Shown in pieces: positions 16,501 through 25,649 of a stretch of 64,000 nt of DNA (positions within the stretch are counted from its first letter, which is position 1; every line of letters starts with the position of its first letter). A model generated the notes under the pieces. It did not search any database and was not told where the DNA came from. It saw only the letters and a list, made by a program, of their open reading frames with translations. Source of the DNA: Gaoshiqia sp050298035 (GTDB lineage: Bacteria > Bacteroidota > Bacteroidia > Bacteroidales > Prolixibacteraceae); NCBI GenBank assembly GCA_050298035.1, contig JBNKTK010000001.1:19279-83278 (forward strand), in the 5' to 3' direction. The translations under genes and the position numbers were made by a program.

Positions 16501-16722
16501 TTATTTAGTGTTTGTCAAATTTTCAAGAACATACTCGCTCCGTTGCTGGTCGGTATCAAAATTTGTCTTCAAAAAGTTGGGGAAAAAGAATAACTTCAGA
16601 ATAAAAAACATGACAAACAGCTTTATCAAAATCACTAACCAAACCTGTTTGCCCCATCCGTTAAGATTTAAGAAACCATCCCTGTAAAAATGCCAAATCC
16701 TGAAGAAAATATTTTGTTTCAT
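16501..16722 (-). CDS. DUF4492 family small membrane protein, cydA-associated
   Basis: 73 residues from the ATG at 16722 (MKQNIFFRIWHFYRDGF); an in-frame ATG at 16755 adds an atypical Cys-rich lead. It has a single membrane helix (~22-42, VWLVILIKLFVMFFILKLFF) and a FPNFL segment followed by a polar tail. DUF4492 proteins are found directly upstream of cydA in Bacteroidota and are presumed bd assembly or accessory factors. Here it is 6 bases before cydA and is the first gene of the operon. Confidence 0.8.
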   Translation of the reverse strand: MKQNIFFRIWHFYRDGFLNLNGWGKQVWLVILIKLFVMFFILKLFFFPNFLKTNFDTDQQRSEYVLENLTNTK

Positions 16723-17145
16723 AATTACACCTAACATCATACAATTAGTACACAAACAGTAAAAATCAAACTTTGTTTAACTGACTCATATTAAGGATTT
16801 TCGCATCTTTTATTCGATCACCAGTTAATCTCTTGAATAAAAAACCATTATAATGAAATCGTCATCAAAAAAATCAGGCAAAAAAATTAAAAAAAAAATT
16901 TCTCTGAACATTTGCCCTTGATTTGGGAGTCAAAAAGTAATTATTTCAGATGGAAATAGGAAATGAAAAAGCCATGGGTTGACAAACATCAACTTTGAGC
17001 GACGATGTACAGAAATTCCAATAATGAGGTACTCCACGCAGCAGTTGTAAAACAAATTTTCAGGAACGAAATACTCATCAAAATTTTACAACCTTTGAGC
17101 CACTGATCTGTTTTGTTGAAGTAATTGAGAAAACTGTAACCGCTC
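16723..17145. other. Divergent promoter region between cyd and cco operons
   Basis: About 420 AT-rich bases between the minus-strand cyd operon and the plus-strand ccoI gene. It contains an FNR-like palindrome (16979-16992) and a poly-A/Lys-rich stretch that could encode a 22-residue basic peptide but has no support as a gene. An AACCTTTG near-match to the -7 box (17089-17096) lies 50 bases before ccoI. No exact promoter with both boxes is visible on either strand. Confidence 0.5.
16979..16992. promoter_or_regulatory. FNR/CRP-type palindrome
   Basis: TTGACAAACATCAA matches the FNR consensus TTGAT-N4-ATCAA at 9 of 10 informative positions. It lies between two operons for oxidases used at low oxygen, 154 bases before ccoI and about 257 bases before the DUF4492-cydAB start. 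The site is a plausible operator for an oxygen-sensing regulator, but Bacteroidota FNR-like proteins may prefer other sequences and no such regulator is encoded in this window. Confidence 0.35.
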
Positions 17146-19554
17146 ATGTCCGAAGAATCAAAAACAACACTAACCTGCGCCCACTGTGGTGATGATTGTG
17201 GCAAGCACCCGGTGGTTCTAAACGATCAGGCTTTTTGCTGCATGGGCTGTCAAACAGTTTTTCAACTACTGAACACCAACAAGCTTGGGAAGTACTACGA
17301 AATCTCGTCAATGCCCGGAATAAAAGTAGGGAACGACCAGATACCAGATGACGAAAAATATGCCTACCTGGATTTAGACGAAATCCGTGACCGCCTGCTT
17401 GATTTCAGCGACTCCGGCATTTCGAAGGTTCGGTTCTTTGTTCCGGGAATCCATTGTGCATCGTGCATCTGGTTGCTCGAAAACCTGCACACCCTGCACG
17501 AGGGCATCATCCGGTCATCAGTCAATTTTCCCAAAAAGGAAGTCAGCATTACTTTCAAAAACGAAGAGATCACGCTCCGAAAACTTGTTGAGCTGCTGGT
17601 TTCTATCCATTACATTCCGGAAATAAGCCAGCAAAGCGCCGAAAAAACGAGATCGTCAAAATCGTCACGCACATTGTTGATCAAAGTGGGCATTGCCGGT
17701 TTTAGCTTTATGAATGCCATGCTGTATCATTTCCCGCAGTATTTACCAGGCAGCGAGCAATTAGAGATTGATTTCAGGATGTTGTTTGGCTGGCTGAGTT
17801 TCTTCCTCAGCTTGCCGGTTTTGTTTTATTGTGCCAGCGATTACTTTCTGTCGGCATGGAAAAGCCTGCAAAAGAAAATCATCAGCATTGACCTGCCAAT
17901 TGCATTGGGACTGATCACACTTTTTCTGCAAAGCACCTACGAGATTACAACACAAAACAAAATCGGCTATTTTGATTCGTTGACAGGACTGGTGTTTTTC
18001 CTGCTGATAGGGAAATGGTACCAGGGAATTACTTATGAAGCGCTAACCTTTGAACGCGACTACAAAACCTATTTTCCGGTTGCCGTGACCCGGGTTTCCG
18101 ACACCGGGAAAGACACAATTCCGCTTGACCAGCTAAAAGCCGGTGATCGCATTTTGGTGCGAAACCAGGAGCTGATCCCGGCCGACTCGACCATTCTGCG
18201 AGGAAACGCCAGCATCGACTACAGTTTTGTCACCGGCGAATCCATTCCGGTTTCGAAAAACGAAGGTGACTTCGTGTTTGCAGGCGGACGACAGGTGGGC
18301 AGCGCCATCGAACTGCTCGTGCAAAAAGAAGTGGAACAAAGCTACCTGACCCAGCTTTGGAACCAAAACAACAAAGCCGAAGAAAACGACCAGTCTATGT
18401 CGGGAATTGTCAACAAAGTCAGTCAGTATTTTACGCTCATCATTATCAGCATTGCTACCGGAGCGGCAATCTACTGGAAATTTGAAGACCCGGGAAAAGC
18501 CCTTTTCGCTTTCACATCGGTGCTGATAATCGCCTGCCCCTGCGCCCTGGCACTGACCATCCCCTTCACGTTTGGCAGCACCATGCGGCAATTCGGAAGA
18601 AAAGGTTTTTACCTGAAAAATGCCGATGTAATTGAAAAACTCTACCGGACAAATACAGTGGTATTCGACAAAACGGGCACAATAACGCATTCGCAAACAG
18701 CACACATCCGGTTCAACGGCGATAAGCTCAACACGGAACAAACCGCGATGATCCGGTCGCTGGCCTATCATTCTACTCACCCCCTGAGCAAGATCATCTA
18801 CAACCACCTTCAATCCGAAGAATCATTTGAGGTTACAGACTTCAAGGAACTCCCATCGCTGGGGATTAGCGGAAAAATAAACGGTACAACAATCAACCTA
18901 GGCTCAAAATATTTTGTAACCGGCGAAGCAGGTGGTGAAGAAAACCTGAAAACACAAGTCTGGGTTTTTATCAAGGATCATGTTGTTGGCTATTTCCAGT
19001 TTGAAAACAAGTACAGGGAAGGCCTGCAGGAAACAATTACGGAATTGGGCAACCACTACACCCTGCACTTAATCAGTGGCGATAACGAGTCGGAGCGGGA
19101 AAACCTGTTACCCCTTTTTAAGGATGAAGCAGTACTGAATTTCAACCAATCGCCAACCGATAAACTGGAATACATCAGACGGCTTCAGGAGCATGGGCAA
19201 AATGCACTGATGATCGGCGACGGGCTAAACGATGCCGGGGCGCTGAACGAAAGCAAGGTTGGGGTTGTCATTGCAGACAACATTTACCATTTCACCCCTG
19301 CTTGCGATGCCATTTTGCAGGCCGGTAAGTTCAGCAAGCTCGACCGTTTTATCCGGTTTTCCAAAACCAGCATGACAATAGTGAAACTCAGTTTCCTGAT
19401 CTCATTTTTGTACAATTTCATTGGGATTTCATTTGCCGTACTCGGTAGCCTCTCCCCGATTGTCGCGGCAATCCTCATGCCGCTAAGCTCAGTTTCGGTT
19501 GTCGCCTTTGCAACTTTCGCAGTCCGGTTAAGCGCCTCAAAAGCAAGGCTCTAA
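17146..19554 (+). CDS. ccoI: Copper-translocating P1B-type ATPase for cbb3 oxidase (CcoI/FixI/CtpA type)
   Basis: 802 residues. The N-terminal Cys-rich segment (CAHCGDDCGKH, then CCMGC at 31-35) is typical of the FixI/CcoI branch. An HMA domain follows with a CxxC metal site (C104-A-S-C107). Membrane segments surround the CPC transport motif (C464-P-C466), and the catalytic domain has DKTGT (phosphorylated Asp508) and GDGLNDAGAL. It moves copper across the inner membrane for the binuclear centre of cbb3 oxidase. It is the first gene of the cco cluster, about 150 bases before ccoS. Confidence 0.93.
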   Translation: MSEESKTTLTCAHCGDDCGKHPVVLNDQAFCCMGCQTVFQLLNTNKLGKYYEISSMPGIKVGNDQIPDDEKYAYLDLDEIRDRLLDFSDSGISKVRFFVPGIHCASCIWLLENLHTLHEGIIRSSVNFPKKEVSITFKNEEITLRKLVELLVSIHYIPEISQQSAEKTRSSKSSRTLLIKVGIAGFSFMNAMLYHFPQYLPGSEQLEIDFRMLFGWLSFFLSLPVLFYCASDYFLSAWKSLQKKIISIDLPIALGLITLFLQSTYEITTQNKIGYFDSLTGLVFFLLIGKWYQGITYEALTFERDYKTYFPVAVTRVSDTGKDTIPLDQLKAGDRILVRNQELIPADSTILRGNASIDYSFVTGESIPVSKNEGDFVFAGGRQVGSAIELLVQKEVEQSYLTQLWNQNNKAEENDQSMSGIVNKVSQYFTLIIISIATGAAIYWKFEDPGKALFAFTSVLIIACPCALALTIPFTFGSTMRQFGRKGFYLKNADVIEKLYRTNTVVFDKTGTITHSQTAHIRFNGDKLNTEQTAMIRSLAYHSTHPLSKIIYNHLQSEESFEVTDFKELPSLGISGKINGTTINLGSKYFVTGEAGGEENLKTQVWVFIKDHVVGYFQFENKYREGLQETITELGNHYTLHLISGDNESERENLLPLFKDEAVLNFNQSPTDKLEYIRRLQEHGQNALMIGDGLNDAGALNESKVGVVIADNIYHFTPACDAILQAGKFSKLDRFIRFSKTSMTIVKLSFLISFLYNFIGISFAVLGSLSPIVAAILMPLSSVSVVAFATFAVRLSASKARL

Positions 19555-19706
19555 TAATTCTGTGTATTTTTTCTTGAAAAAAATCACAAAACACGGCAAA
19601 CAAAGTCAAAGCAAACTTGTTAATGGCTGATGTTCCCGGAGTAGTTATATCCGGCAACAAAACCAGAAAGAAAAAAGTTAACCATTACCTAATTAAAGAC
19701 CGGATT

Positions 19707-19901
19707 ATGTCAGTAGTATTTGTATTAGTTCTGATCGGGATATTAGTGGCATCCGTCTTTCTCATCGCTTTCATCTGGGCTGTCCGCAGCGGACAATTCG
19801 ACGATTCATACACTCCTTCCGTACGCGTTTTATTTGACGACCATATTCACAAAGAAGAAATTACGACTTCGACTACAAAAGCAGAAAAGAAATCTACTTA
19901 A
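19707..19901 (+). CDS. ccoS: cbb3-type cytochrome oxidase assembly protein CcoS
   Basis: 64 residues from the ATG at 19707; the open frame begins 30 codons earlier but without family character. It has one N-terminal helix (VVFVLVLIGILVASVFLIAF) followed by WAVRSGQFDD, the family's most conserved segment. CcoS is needed to insert heme and copper into cbb3 oxidase. The short polar tail (Lys/Glu/Thr) is variable in the family. It lies 11 bases before ccoNO. Confidence 0.92.
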   Translation: MSVVFVLVLIGILVASVFLIAFIWAVRSGQFDDSYTPSVRVLFDDHIHKEEITTSTTKAEKKST

Positions 19902-19912
19902 AATCGACTTAT

Positions 19913-22054
19913 ATGGAATTGGAAAAATTTAGTTACGACAACAAGATCACCCGCAACTTTGCAGTAGCGACAATTGTCTGGGGAGTTGTTGGCTTATTGG
20001 TGGGGGTTGTTGTTGCCCTGCAGATTTTTATTCCGGCAATGAACTTCGGCCTGGAATTTACCACGTTTGGACGAACGCGACCGGTACATACCAATGCTGT
20101 TATTTTTGCCTTTGTTGGAAACGCGATTTTCGCTGCCGTGTATTACTCCATGCAACGATTGCTGAAAACACGCATGTTTAGCGACCTGCTGGGGCGAATC
20201 CACTTTTGGGGATGGCAGCTAATCATTGTTTCGGCGGCAGTAACTTTATTGGCAGGTTTTACCTCGGGGAAAGAATATGCCGAACTTGAATGGCCGATTG
20301 ACATAGCAATTACCCTGGTTTGGGTCGTTTTCGGTATAAACATGTTTGGTACAATCCTGAAACGCCGGACCAGTCATATTTACGTGGCCATTTGGTTTTT
20401 CATTGCCACCTGGGTCACTGTGGCAGTGCTGCACATTGTCAACTCAATTGAACTTCCGTTCAGCGCCCTGAAAAGCTACCCGGTTTATGCCGGTGTGCAG
20501 GATGCCCTGGTTCAATGGTGGTACGGACACAACGCAGTAGCTTTCTTTTTGACAACTCCATTCCTTGGGTTGATGTACTATTTTGTTCCAAAGGCTGCAA
20601 ACCGACCGGTTTACTCCTACAAACTTTCCATTGTTCACTTTTGGTCATTGATTTTTATCTACATATGGGCCGGGCCACACCACTTGCTTTACAGTTCCCT
20701 GCCCGACTGGTTGCAGGCTCTTGGCACAACCTTCTCGGTAATGCTGATCGCTCCCAGCTGGGGAGGTATGATCAATGGGCTACTCACGCTCCGCGGTGCG
20801 TGGGACAAAGTCCGTCGCGACCCAATCCTGAAAATGTTCGTGGTGGGGATTACCGCCTACGGGATGTCGACCTTCGAAGGGCCAATGCTTTCATTGAAAA
20901 ATGTGAACGCAATCAGCCACTTCACCGACTGGACAGTCGGACACGCGCATATTGGCGCCCTGGGCTGGAACGGAATGATGACTTTCGGAATGCTTTACTG
21001 GCTAATGCCAAGGCTTTTCAACACCAAACTCTATTCAACAAAACTGGCCAATGTGCACTTCTGGCTGGCAACACTGGCCATAATTTTCTATGCCGTACCG
21101 CTTTACATTGGCGGTATCACCCAGGCACTGATGTGGAAACAGTTTACCCCGGACGGGTTCCTGATGTACCCGAACTTCCTTGAGACTGTCACCCAGTTGA
21201 TCCCGATGTACGCCATACGCGCATTTGGCGGTTCACTGTACCTGATCGGGTTCCTGCTTCTGGTTTTCAACATGATTAAAACGGCCGGCGCCGGCAGCCT
21301 GATAAAAGAAGAACCTGCTGAAGCGCCAGCATTGGCATCTCAGTTCGAACCTAAAAAAGCAACCGAAACCTGGCATGGGTTCCTGGAGCGTCGTCCGGTC
21401 AAATTCCTGATCTGGGCAACAGTCGCCATCCTGATCGGAGGTGTTTTCGAAATTATTCCAACCTACCTGGTTGAGTCGAACATTCCGACAATTTCGAGTG
21501 TAAAACCTTACACACCGCTTGAATTGCAGGGACGCGACATCTATGTAAAAGAAGGTTGTTACAACTGCCACTCGCAGATGATCCGTCCGTTCCGCTCCGA
21601 AACCGAACGTTACGGCGAATATTCCAAAGCGGGTGAATCGGTTTATGACCACCCATTCCAATTTGGATCCAAACGTACCGGCCCCGACCTGGCACGCGAA
21701 GGGGTGAAAACCGGTAAGATTTACAAGCCAAACTCATGGCACTACAATCACTTCATCGATCCGCAAAAGATGAATGAAGCTTCGATCATGCCCAAATACC
21801 CGTGGCTGGCCAAAAAAGAAATCGACCTGGAGTCGACCCCGGCCAAAATCAGGGCAATGAAGAAACTAGGTGTCCCATATCCTGACAATTATGAAATGCA
21901 GGCGAATGAAGATTTGAAGAAGCAAGCTGAGGAAATTGCCCAAAACCTTCGCGAATCGGGCATTGAAACTGACAGCGACATGGAGATCATTGCCCTGATT
22001 GCCTATATCCAGCGATTGGGAACCGACATCATGACAAAACCTGAAAACCAGTAA
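19913..22054 (+). CDS. ccoNO: Cytochrome cbb3 oxidase fused subunits I and II (CcoNO)
   Basis: 713 residues. Residues ~1-460 are the 12-helix heme-copper subunit CcoN, with conserved histidine segments (RPVHTNAVIFAFVGNAIF, WWYGHNAVAFFLT, GHAHIGALGWNG). After a linker (~460-490) and another membrane helix come CcoO-like residues with one c-type heme site (CYNCHSQMIRPF). It reduces oxygen at high affinity and pumps protons. The fusion of N and O is common in Bacteroidota. CcoQ-like and CcoP genes follow within a few bases. Confidence 0.96.
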   Translation: MELEKFSYDNKITRNFAVATIVWGVVGLLVGVVVALQIFIPAMNFGLEFTTFGRTRPVHTNAVIFAFVGNAIFAAVYYSMQRLLKTRMFSDLLGRIHFWGWQLIIVSAAVTLLAGFTSGKEYAELEWPIDIAITLVWVVFGINMFGTILKRRTSHIYVAIWFFIATWVTVAVLHIVNSIELPFSALKSYPVYAGVQDALVQWWYGHNAVAFFLTTPFLGLMYYFVPKAANRPVYSYKLSIVHFWSLIFIYIWAGPHHLLYSSLPDWLQALGTTFSVMLIAPSWGGMINGLLTLRGAWDKVRRDPILKMFVVGITAYGMSTFEGPMLSLKNVNAISHFTDWTVGHAHIGALGWNGMMTFGMLYWLMPRLFNTKLYSTKLANVHFWLATLAIIFYAVPLYIGGITQALMWKQFTPDGFLMYPNFLETVTQLIPMYAIRAFGGSLYLIGFLLLVFNMIKTAGAGSLIKEEPAEAPALASQFEPKKATETWHGFLERRPVKFLIWATVAILIGGVFEIIPTYLVESNIPTISSVKPYTPLELQGRDIYVKEGCYNCHSQMIRPFRSETERYGEYSKAGESVYDHPFQFGSKRTGPDLAREGVKTGKIYKPNSWHYNHFIDPQKMNEASIMPKYPWLAKKEIDLESTPAKIRAMKKLGVPYPDNYEMQANEDLKKQAEEIAQNLRESGIETDSDMEIIALIAYIQRLGTDIMTKPENQ

Positions 22055-22057
22055 GCC

Positions 22058-22246
22058 ATGATGAGTCAATATTTCCAAAACATTCAGCAAGTTGAGATTT
22101 ATGCCACACTGGCCTTCCTCATCTTCTTTGTTTTCTTCATTTTGGTAACGGCACACACGGTAAAAATTGACAAACGACATACCGATCGTTATAGCCAATT
22201 ACCATTGGAAGACGGGATAAACAACATTCAGGAACAACTAAAATGA
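22058..22246 (+). CDS. ccoQ: CcoQ-like cbb3 oxidase small subunit
   Basis: 62 residues with one membrane helix (~17-35, LAFLIFFVFFILVTAHT) and a polar tail. It sits between ccoNO and ccoP, 3 bases after ccoNO and overlapping the ccoP start by 4 bases. CcoQ homologues stabilise the oxidase complex. The sequence is divergent, so identification rests on size, topology and location. The start may be the second of two adjacent ATGs. Confidence 0.75.
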   Translation: MMSQYFQNIQQVEIYATLAFLIFFVFFILVTAHTVKIDKRHTDRYSQLPLEDGINNIQEQLK

Positions 22247-22884
22247 ACCCTATGACAACACAAGACGATAAACAACAAGCAGGCGGCAAACCAAACACCG
22301 AATACGACGAGTTGACAAAAATCAAATTCATGGGAGGCCATGAGTATGATGGCATCAGGGAACTGGACAACCGTTTGCCGCCATGGTTAAAATACCTCTT
22401 CTACATAACGATTGTTTTTTCAGCCTCCTACCTGATTTTGGTATTTGTATTTAAAGATGATGATGTCATTCAGGCAAAAGAATACCGAAAAGAAATGAGA
22501 GTTGCCAACCACGAAAAAGAACAAAAAGCGGAAGAGGAAACTGCTGAAGTAGCTGCCGCGCCAAAAACACATGAAGAAATACTGGCTGACGGAAAGGTTA
22601 CGTTTGAAAAAATCTGCTCGGTATGCCACGGCAAGTTCGGAGAAGGACTTGTTGGCCCCAATATGACAGACGAATACTGGATTCATGGCGGACGAATGGA
22701 AGACATGTACCAGGTGGTCATGAACGGGGTGATCGAAAAAGGGATGATTTCGTACAAAGACCAGCTTTCGCAGCAACAAATAAAGGATGTACTAACCTAC
22801 ATACAAAGTTTGCAGGGAACCAACCCGCCCAATGCCAAAGCGCCTCAAGGAGAAAAATACATACCGGAAGAAACCAACCAATAG
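22243..22884 (+). CDS. ccoP: Cytochrome cbb3 oxidase subunit III (CcoP), monoheme
   Basis: 213 residues. A CcoP_N-like region contains GGHEYDGIRELDNRLPPWLKY, followed by one membrane helix (~48-68). The periplasmic part has a single c-type heme site (CSVCHGKFGEG) with the Met ligand expected in GVIEKGMISYKDQLS. Proteobacterial CcoP carries two hemes, so this is the shorter monoheme version. A charged Lys/Glu-rich linker lies at ~80-110. A hairpin with a T-run follows, so part of the transcript probably stops here. Confidence 0.92.
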   Translation: MNPMTTQDDKQQAGGKPNTEYDELTKIKFMGGHEYDGIRELDNRLPPWLKYLFYITIVFSASYLILVFVFKDDDVIQAKEYRKEMRVANHEKEQKAEEETAEVAAAPKTHEEILADGKVTFEKICSVCHGKFGEGLVGPNMTDEYWIHGGRMEDMYQVVMNGVIEKGMISYKDQLSQQQIKDVLTYIQSLQGTNPPNAKAPQGEKYIPEETNQ

Positions 22885-22896
22885 GTATTTTATTCA

Positions 22897-22936
22897 AGCA
22901 TCAATCGGCAAAATCACCTGCTGGTTGATGCTTTTT
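22897..22936 (+). terminator. Hairpin with T-run between ccoP and ccoG
   Basis: AGCATCAA (22897-22904) pairs with TTGATGCT (22925-22932) around a 20-base loop and is followed immediately by TTTT. The structure looks like a rho-independent terminator or attenuator in the middle of the cco cluster. Confidence 0.6.
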
Positions 22937-22981
22937 CATTTTCGCCAAATCGAAAAAACCAAAAACACAAAAAAACCGAAT

Positions 22982-24394
22982 ATGGCACCCGAAGAAAAAC
23001 CAAATCAATACCAGGACCTGACATTCCGGGACCGCATGGCTACCGTTGACGAAGAAGGGAAACGGGTGTGGGTTTTCCCCAAAATGCCAAAAGGAAAACT
23101 GTACAATTACAGGCGCGTGGTGGCTTACACCCTGCTCTTGTTTTTCTACCTGGCCCCACACCTGCAACTGAACGGCAACCCGCTGATCTTTCTGAATTTT
23201 GCCGAACGCCATTTCATCTTGTTTGGAAGCACGTTCTACCCTCAGGACTTTCACCTGCTGGTATTGTCTTTCATTACGCTCCTCGTTTTCATCATTCTTT
23301 TCACCGTCATTTACGGACGGTTATTCTGCGGTTGGGCATGCCCGCAAACTATCTTCATGGAGTTTCTGTACCGCCCAATTGAATACCTGATTGACGGCGA
23401 CCGGAACAAACAACGCGAACTTGCCCGACAAGAAATGAACCCGGTGAAAGCCATCAAACGGATCGTGAAACACACGCTGTTTTTTGCCATCTCATTTTTC
23501 ACGGCCCTCACTTTTTTATCTTACATCATTGGATTTGAGAAAGTCCGCATTCTACTAAATGGTTGGCCTTTCACCAATTTTGCAGGGTTCCTGGGAATAA
23601 TGGCTTTCAGCGCCGCTCACTACTTTGTTTTCGCCTGGTTTCGCGAGCAGGTATGCTCATTGGTTTGTCCGTACGGACGCCTGCAGGGTGTTATGCTCGA
23701 TCACAATTCCATTGTGGTAGCCTACGATTACAAGCGGGGCGAACCTCGCGGAAGAGGGAAAAACGAAGATAAAGGAGATTGCATTGACTGTAAAAAATGT
23801 GTCGATGTTTGCCCTACCGGAATTGATATCCGAAACGGCACCCAGTTGGAGTGCATCAACTGCACAGCTTGCATCGATGCCTGCAACTCGGTAATGTATG
23901 CGACAAACAAGCCCAATGGATTGATCAGGTATGCTTCCGAACGATCAATTTCGGAAGGCAAAAAGAAACTGTTCAACGCCCGCGCAATAGCCTATTCGGT
24001 TGTGCTGGTCATCCTGTTGGGGGTTGTTGGTTTTGCGTTCAACATCCGGGGAGACGTGGAAACAACCATCATCCGCACCCAGGGAACCATGTTCCAGGAG
24101 TACGGCGACGATGCCTACAGCAACCTGTACAACCTGCAAATGATCAACAAGACAAACGAACCGGCCTCAATGAGCCTGAAGCTGCTCGAACCAGAAGGCG
24201 AAATCCGCATTTTGGGCGACTCACTTCACGTTGCCCAAGGCGAAGTGGCCAAACGCAACCTGTTGATCATCCTGAAAAGAAATATCCTCGAAAGCTCGAA
24301 CACCCACATCTTAATCGGGGTTTTTGAAGGAGAGGAAATGACAGACAAAATCAGCTCGACTTTTGTTGGGCCAAACACACTGGACAACCAGTAA
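22982..24394 (+). CDS. ccoG: cbb3 oxidase assembly ferredoxin-like protein CcoG
   Basis: 470 residues from the ATG at 22982 (MAPEEKPNQYQDL); an in-frame ATG within ccoP is unlikely. Four to five membrane helices carry GWACPQTIFMEFLYRP and EQVCSLVCPYGRLQGVM, and two [4Fe-4S] sites follow (CIDCKKCVDVCP and CINCTACIDACN). The C-terminal domain after a last helix is an Ig-like FixG accessory domain. CcoG/RdxA reduces Cu(II) to Cu(I) for cbb3 assembly at the membrane. It continues the cluster with fixH 10 bases downstream. Confidence 0.95.
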   Translation: MAPEEKPNQYQDLTFRDRMATVDEEGKRVWVFPKMPKGKLYNYRRVVAYTLLLFFYLAPHLQLNGNPLIFLNFAERHFILFGSTFYPQDFHLLVLSFITLLVFIILFTVIYGRLFCGWACPQTIFMEFLYRPIEYLIDGDRNKQRELARQEMNPVKAIKRIVKHTLFFAISFFTALTFLSYIIGFEKVRILLNGWPFTNFAGFLGIMAFSAAHYFVFAWFREQVCSLVCPYGRLQGVMLDHNSIVVAYDYKRGEPRGRGKNEDKGDCIDCKKCVDVCPTGIDIRNGTQLECINCTACIDACNSVMYATNKPNGLIRYASERSISEGKKKLFNARAIAYSVVLVILLGVVGFAFNIRGDVETTIIRTQGTMFQEYGDDAYSNLYNLQMINKTNEPASMSLKLLEPEGEIRILGDSLHVAQGEVAKRNLLIILKRNILESSNTHILIGVFEGEEMTDKISSTFVGPNTLDNQ

Positions 24395-24404
24395 ACACAC
24401 ACGT

Positions 24405-24851
24405 ATGAAGATCAAATTTAACTGGGGAACCGGAATTGTTATCGCCATCGTTCTGATGGTCTCCGGAATAATGACACTGGTATTCATCGCCACAAAACAG
24501 GATTATTACCTGGTAGAAGATGACTACTATCAAAAAGCGATTAACTACCAGGAGCAGATTGACCGTATAGACAATGCCAACCACTTGCCGGAAAAACCGA
24601 CATTAACAATGAACGGGAAAACCTTGTCATTGCAATTGCCGTCCGTGTTTAAAGGCAAAGCTGTTTCCGGCCAGGTACATATCTACAGCCCGGTGAGCAA
24701 CAACCGGGACATGTCCGTTTCGCTGCAACCCGACACAGCCCTGGCACAACTTATCAGCCTTGAAAAATTACCAGAAGGCCGGTATACCGTCAAGCTTGAC
24801 TGGACTGCCGACTCAACTGATTATTACCTGGAACAAAATATAACGAGATAA
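24405..24851 (+). CDS. fixH: FixH family protein
   Basis: 148 residues from the ATG at 24405 (MKIKFNWGTGIV). There is one N-terminal membrane helix and a conserved YYLVEDDYYQKAINYQEQID segment, then a beta-rich periplasmic domain (FKGKAVSGQVHIYSPV, LPEGRYTVKLDW). FixH/CcoH stays associated with cbb3 oxidase during assembly. It lies between ccoG and the SafE-type gene with gaps of 10 and 1 bases. Confidence 0.9.
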   Translation: MKIKFNWGTGIVIAIVLMVSGIMTLVFIATKQDYYLVEDDYYQKAINYQEQIDRIDNANHLPEKPTLTMNGKTLSLQLPSVFKGKAVSGQVHIYSPVSNNRDMSVSLQPDTALAQLISLEKLPEGRYTVKLDWTADSTDYYLEQNITR

Positions 24852-24852
24852 C

Positions 24853-25575
24853 ATGTTCGACCTGATAACACCACTAACAATAGGCCTTGTCGGCAGTTTT
24901 CACTGCATTGGCATGTGCGGCCCCATTGCCGTTGCGCTTCCGCTAAAAAGCCATGGCTGGGGAAATAAAGTTGCAGGCAGCATCATCTACAACCTGGGTC
25001 GGTCAATTACTTATGCCATCCTTGGGCTGATGTTCGGCTTGCTCGGCCAGGGTATTCATCTGGCCGGATTCCAGCAATGGGCATCCATTCTTCTGGGGAT
25101 AATCATGATCATCAGCGTTCTGTTCCCGTATTTTTTCAAACAGAAAATCAGCCTTGGCTCGCTCTTTACCGGTTACGCCGCCCGGTTGATCAACAACCTG
25201 CGTAAACTTTTCTCGAACCGCTCGTCTTCGTCCTTATTTTTAATTGGTTTGCTGAACGGACTTTTGCCTTGCGGGTTGGTCTACGTGGCCATTGCCGGGG
25301 CAATCAACACCAACGAAATAACCGGGGGCGCCCTTTTTATGGGCTTGTTCGGTCTGGGCACAATCCCGATGATGCTGGCGGTGTCGCTTACCGGAAATGC
25401 AGTCAGCACCGGGCTCCGGTCTAAAATGCGAAAAGCGGTTCCCTATTTCATCATATTGCTGGGCATTTTATTCGTTTTGCGCGGGCTTGCGCTTGGCATT
25501 CCGTATGTGAGCCCCAAAGCGGAAAAGCTGTCACCCAAAACAGAAATGACACCGGGAGGAAGTTGTTGTCATTAG
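24853..25575 (+). CDS. SafE/TauE-like (DsbD_2-type) membrane protein of cbb3 maturation
   Basis: 240 residues with six membrane helices. The N-terminal helix has the conserved GSFHCIGMCGPI motif and a later helix has LLPCGLVYVAIAGA, both diagnostic of the urease accessory/DsbD-like 'sulfite exporter TauE/SafE' group found at the end of cco clusters. These proteins are associated with copper delivery to cbb3 oxidase. The tail ends GGSCCH, a possible metal-binding end. It is one base after fixH and is followed by a strong terminator. Confidence 0.85.
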   Translation: MFDLITPLTIGLVGSFHCIGMCGPIAVALPLKSHGWGNKVAGSIIYNLGRSITYAILGLMFGLLGQGIHLAGFQQWASILLGIIMIISVLFPYFFKQKISLGSLFTGYAARLINNLRKLFSNRSSSSLFLIGLLNGLLPCGLVYVAIAGAINTNEITGGALFMGLFGLGTIPMMLAVSLTGNAVSTGLRSKMRKAVPYFIILLGILFVLRGLALGIPYVSPKAEKLSPKTEMTPGGSCCH

Positions 25576-25624
25576 GGGCATCCCAGATTCTACAGGCGGA
25601 TAACCGGATTACCCTGTAAACACT

Positions 25625-25649
25625 TTTTTCAGCCTGTAAGGCTGAAAAA
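25625..25649. terminator. Perfect bidirectional terminator hairpin after the cco cluster
   Basis: TTTTTCAGCC pairs perfectly with GGCTGAAAAA across a 5-base loop (TGTAA), with the A and T tracts built into the stem. It ends the plus-strand cco cluster 50 bases after its last stop codon. Confidence 0.8.

Noticed and set aside
16854..16922. 22-codon Lys-rich frame in the cyd/cco promoter region
   Set aside because: Arises from a poly-A stretch and has no start signal or similarity.
20515..21183. 222-codon plus-strand open frame
   Set aside because: Out-of-frame reading within ccoNO, which has clear heme-copper oxidase motifs in the other frame.
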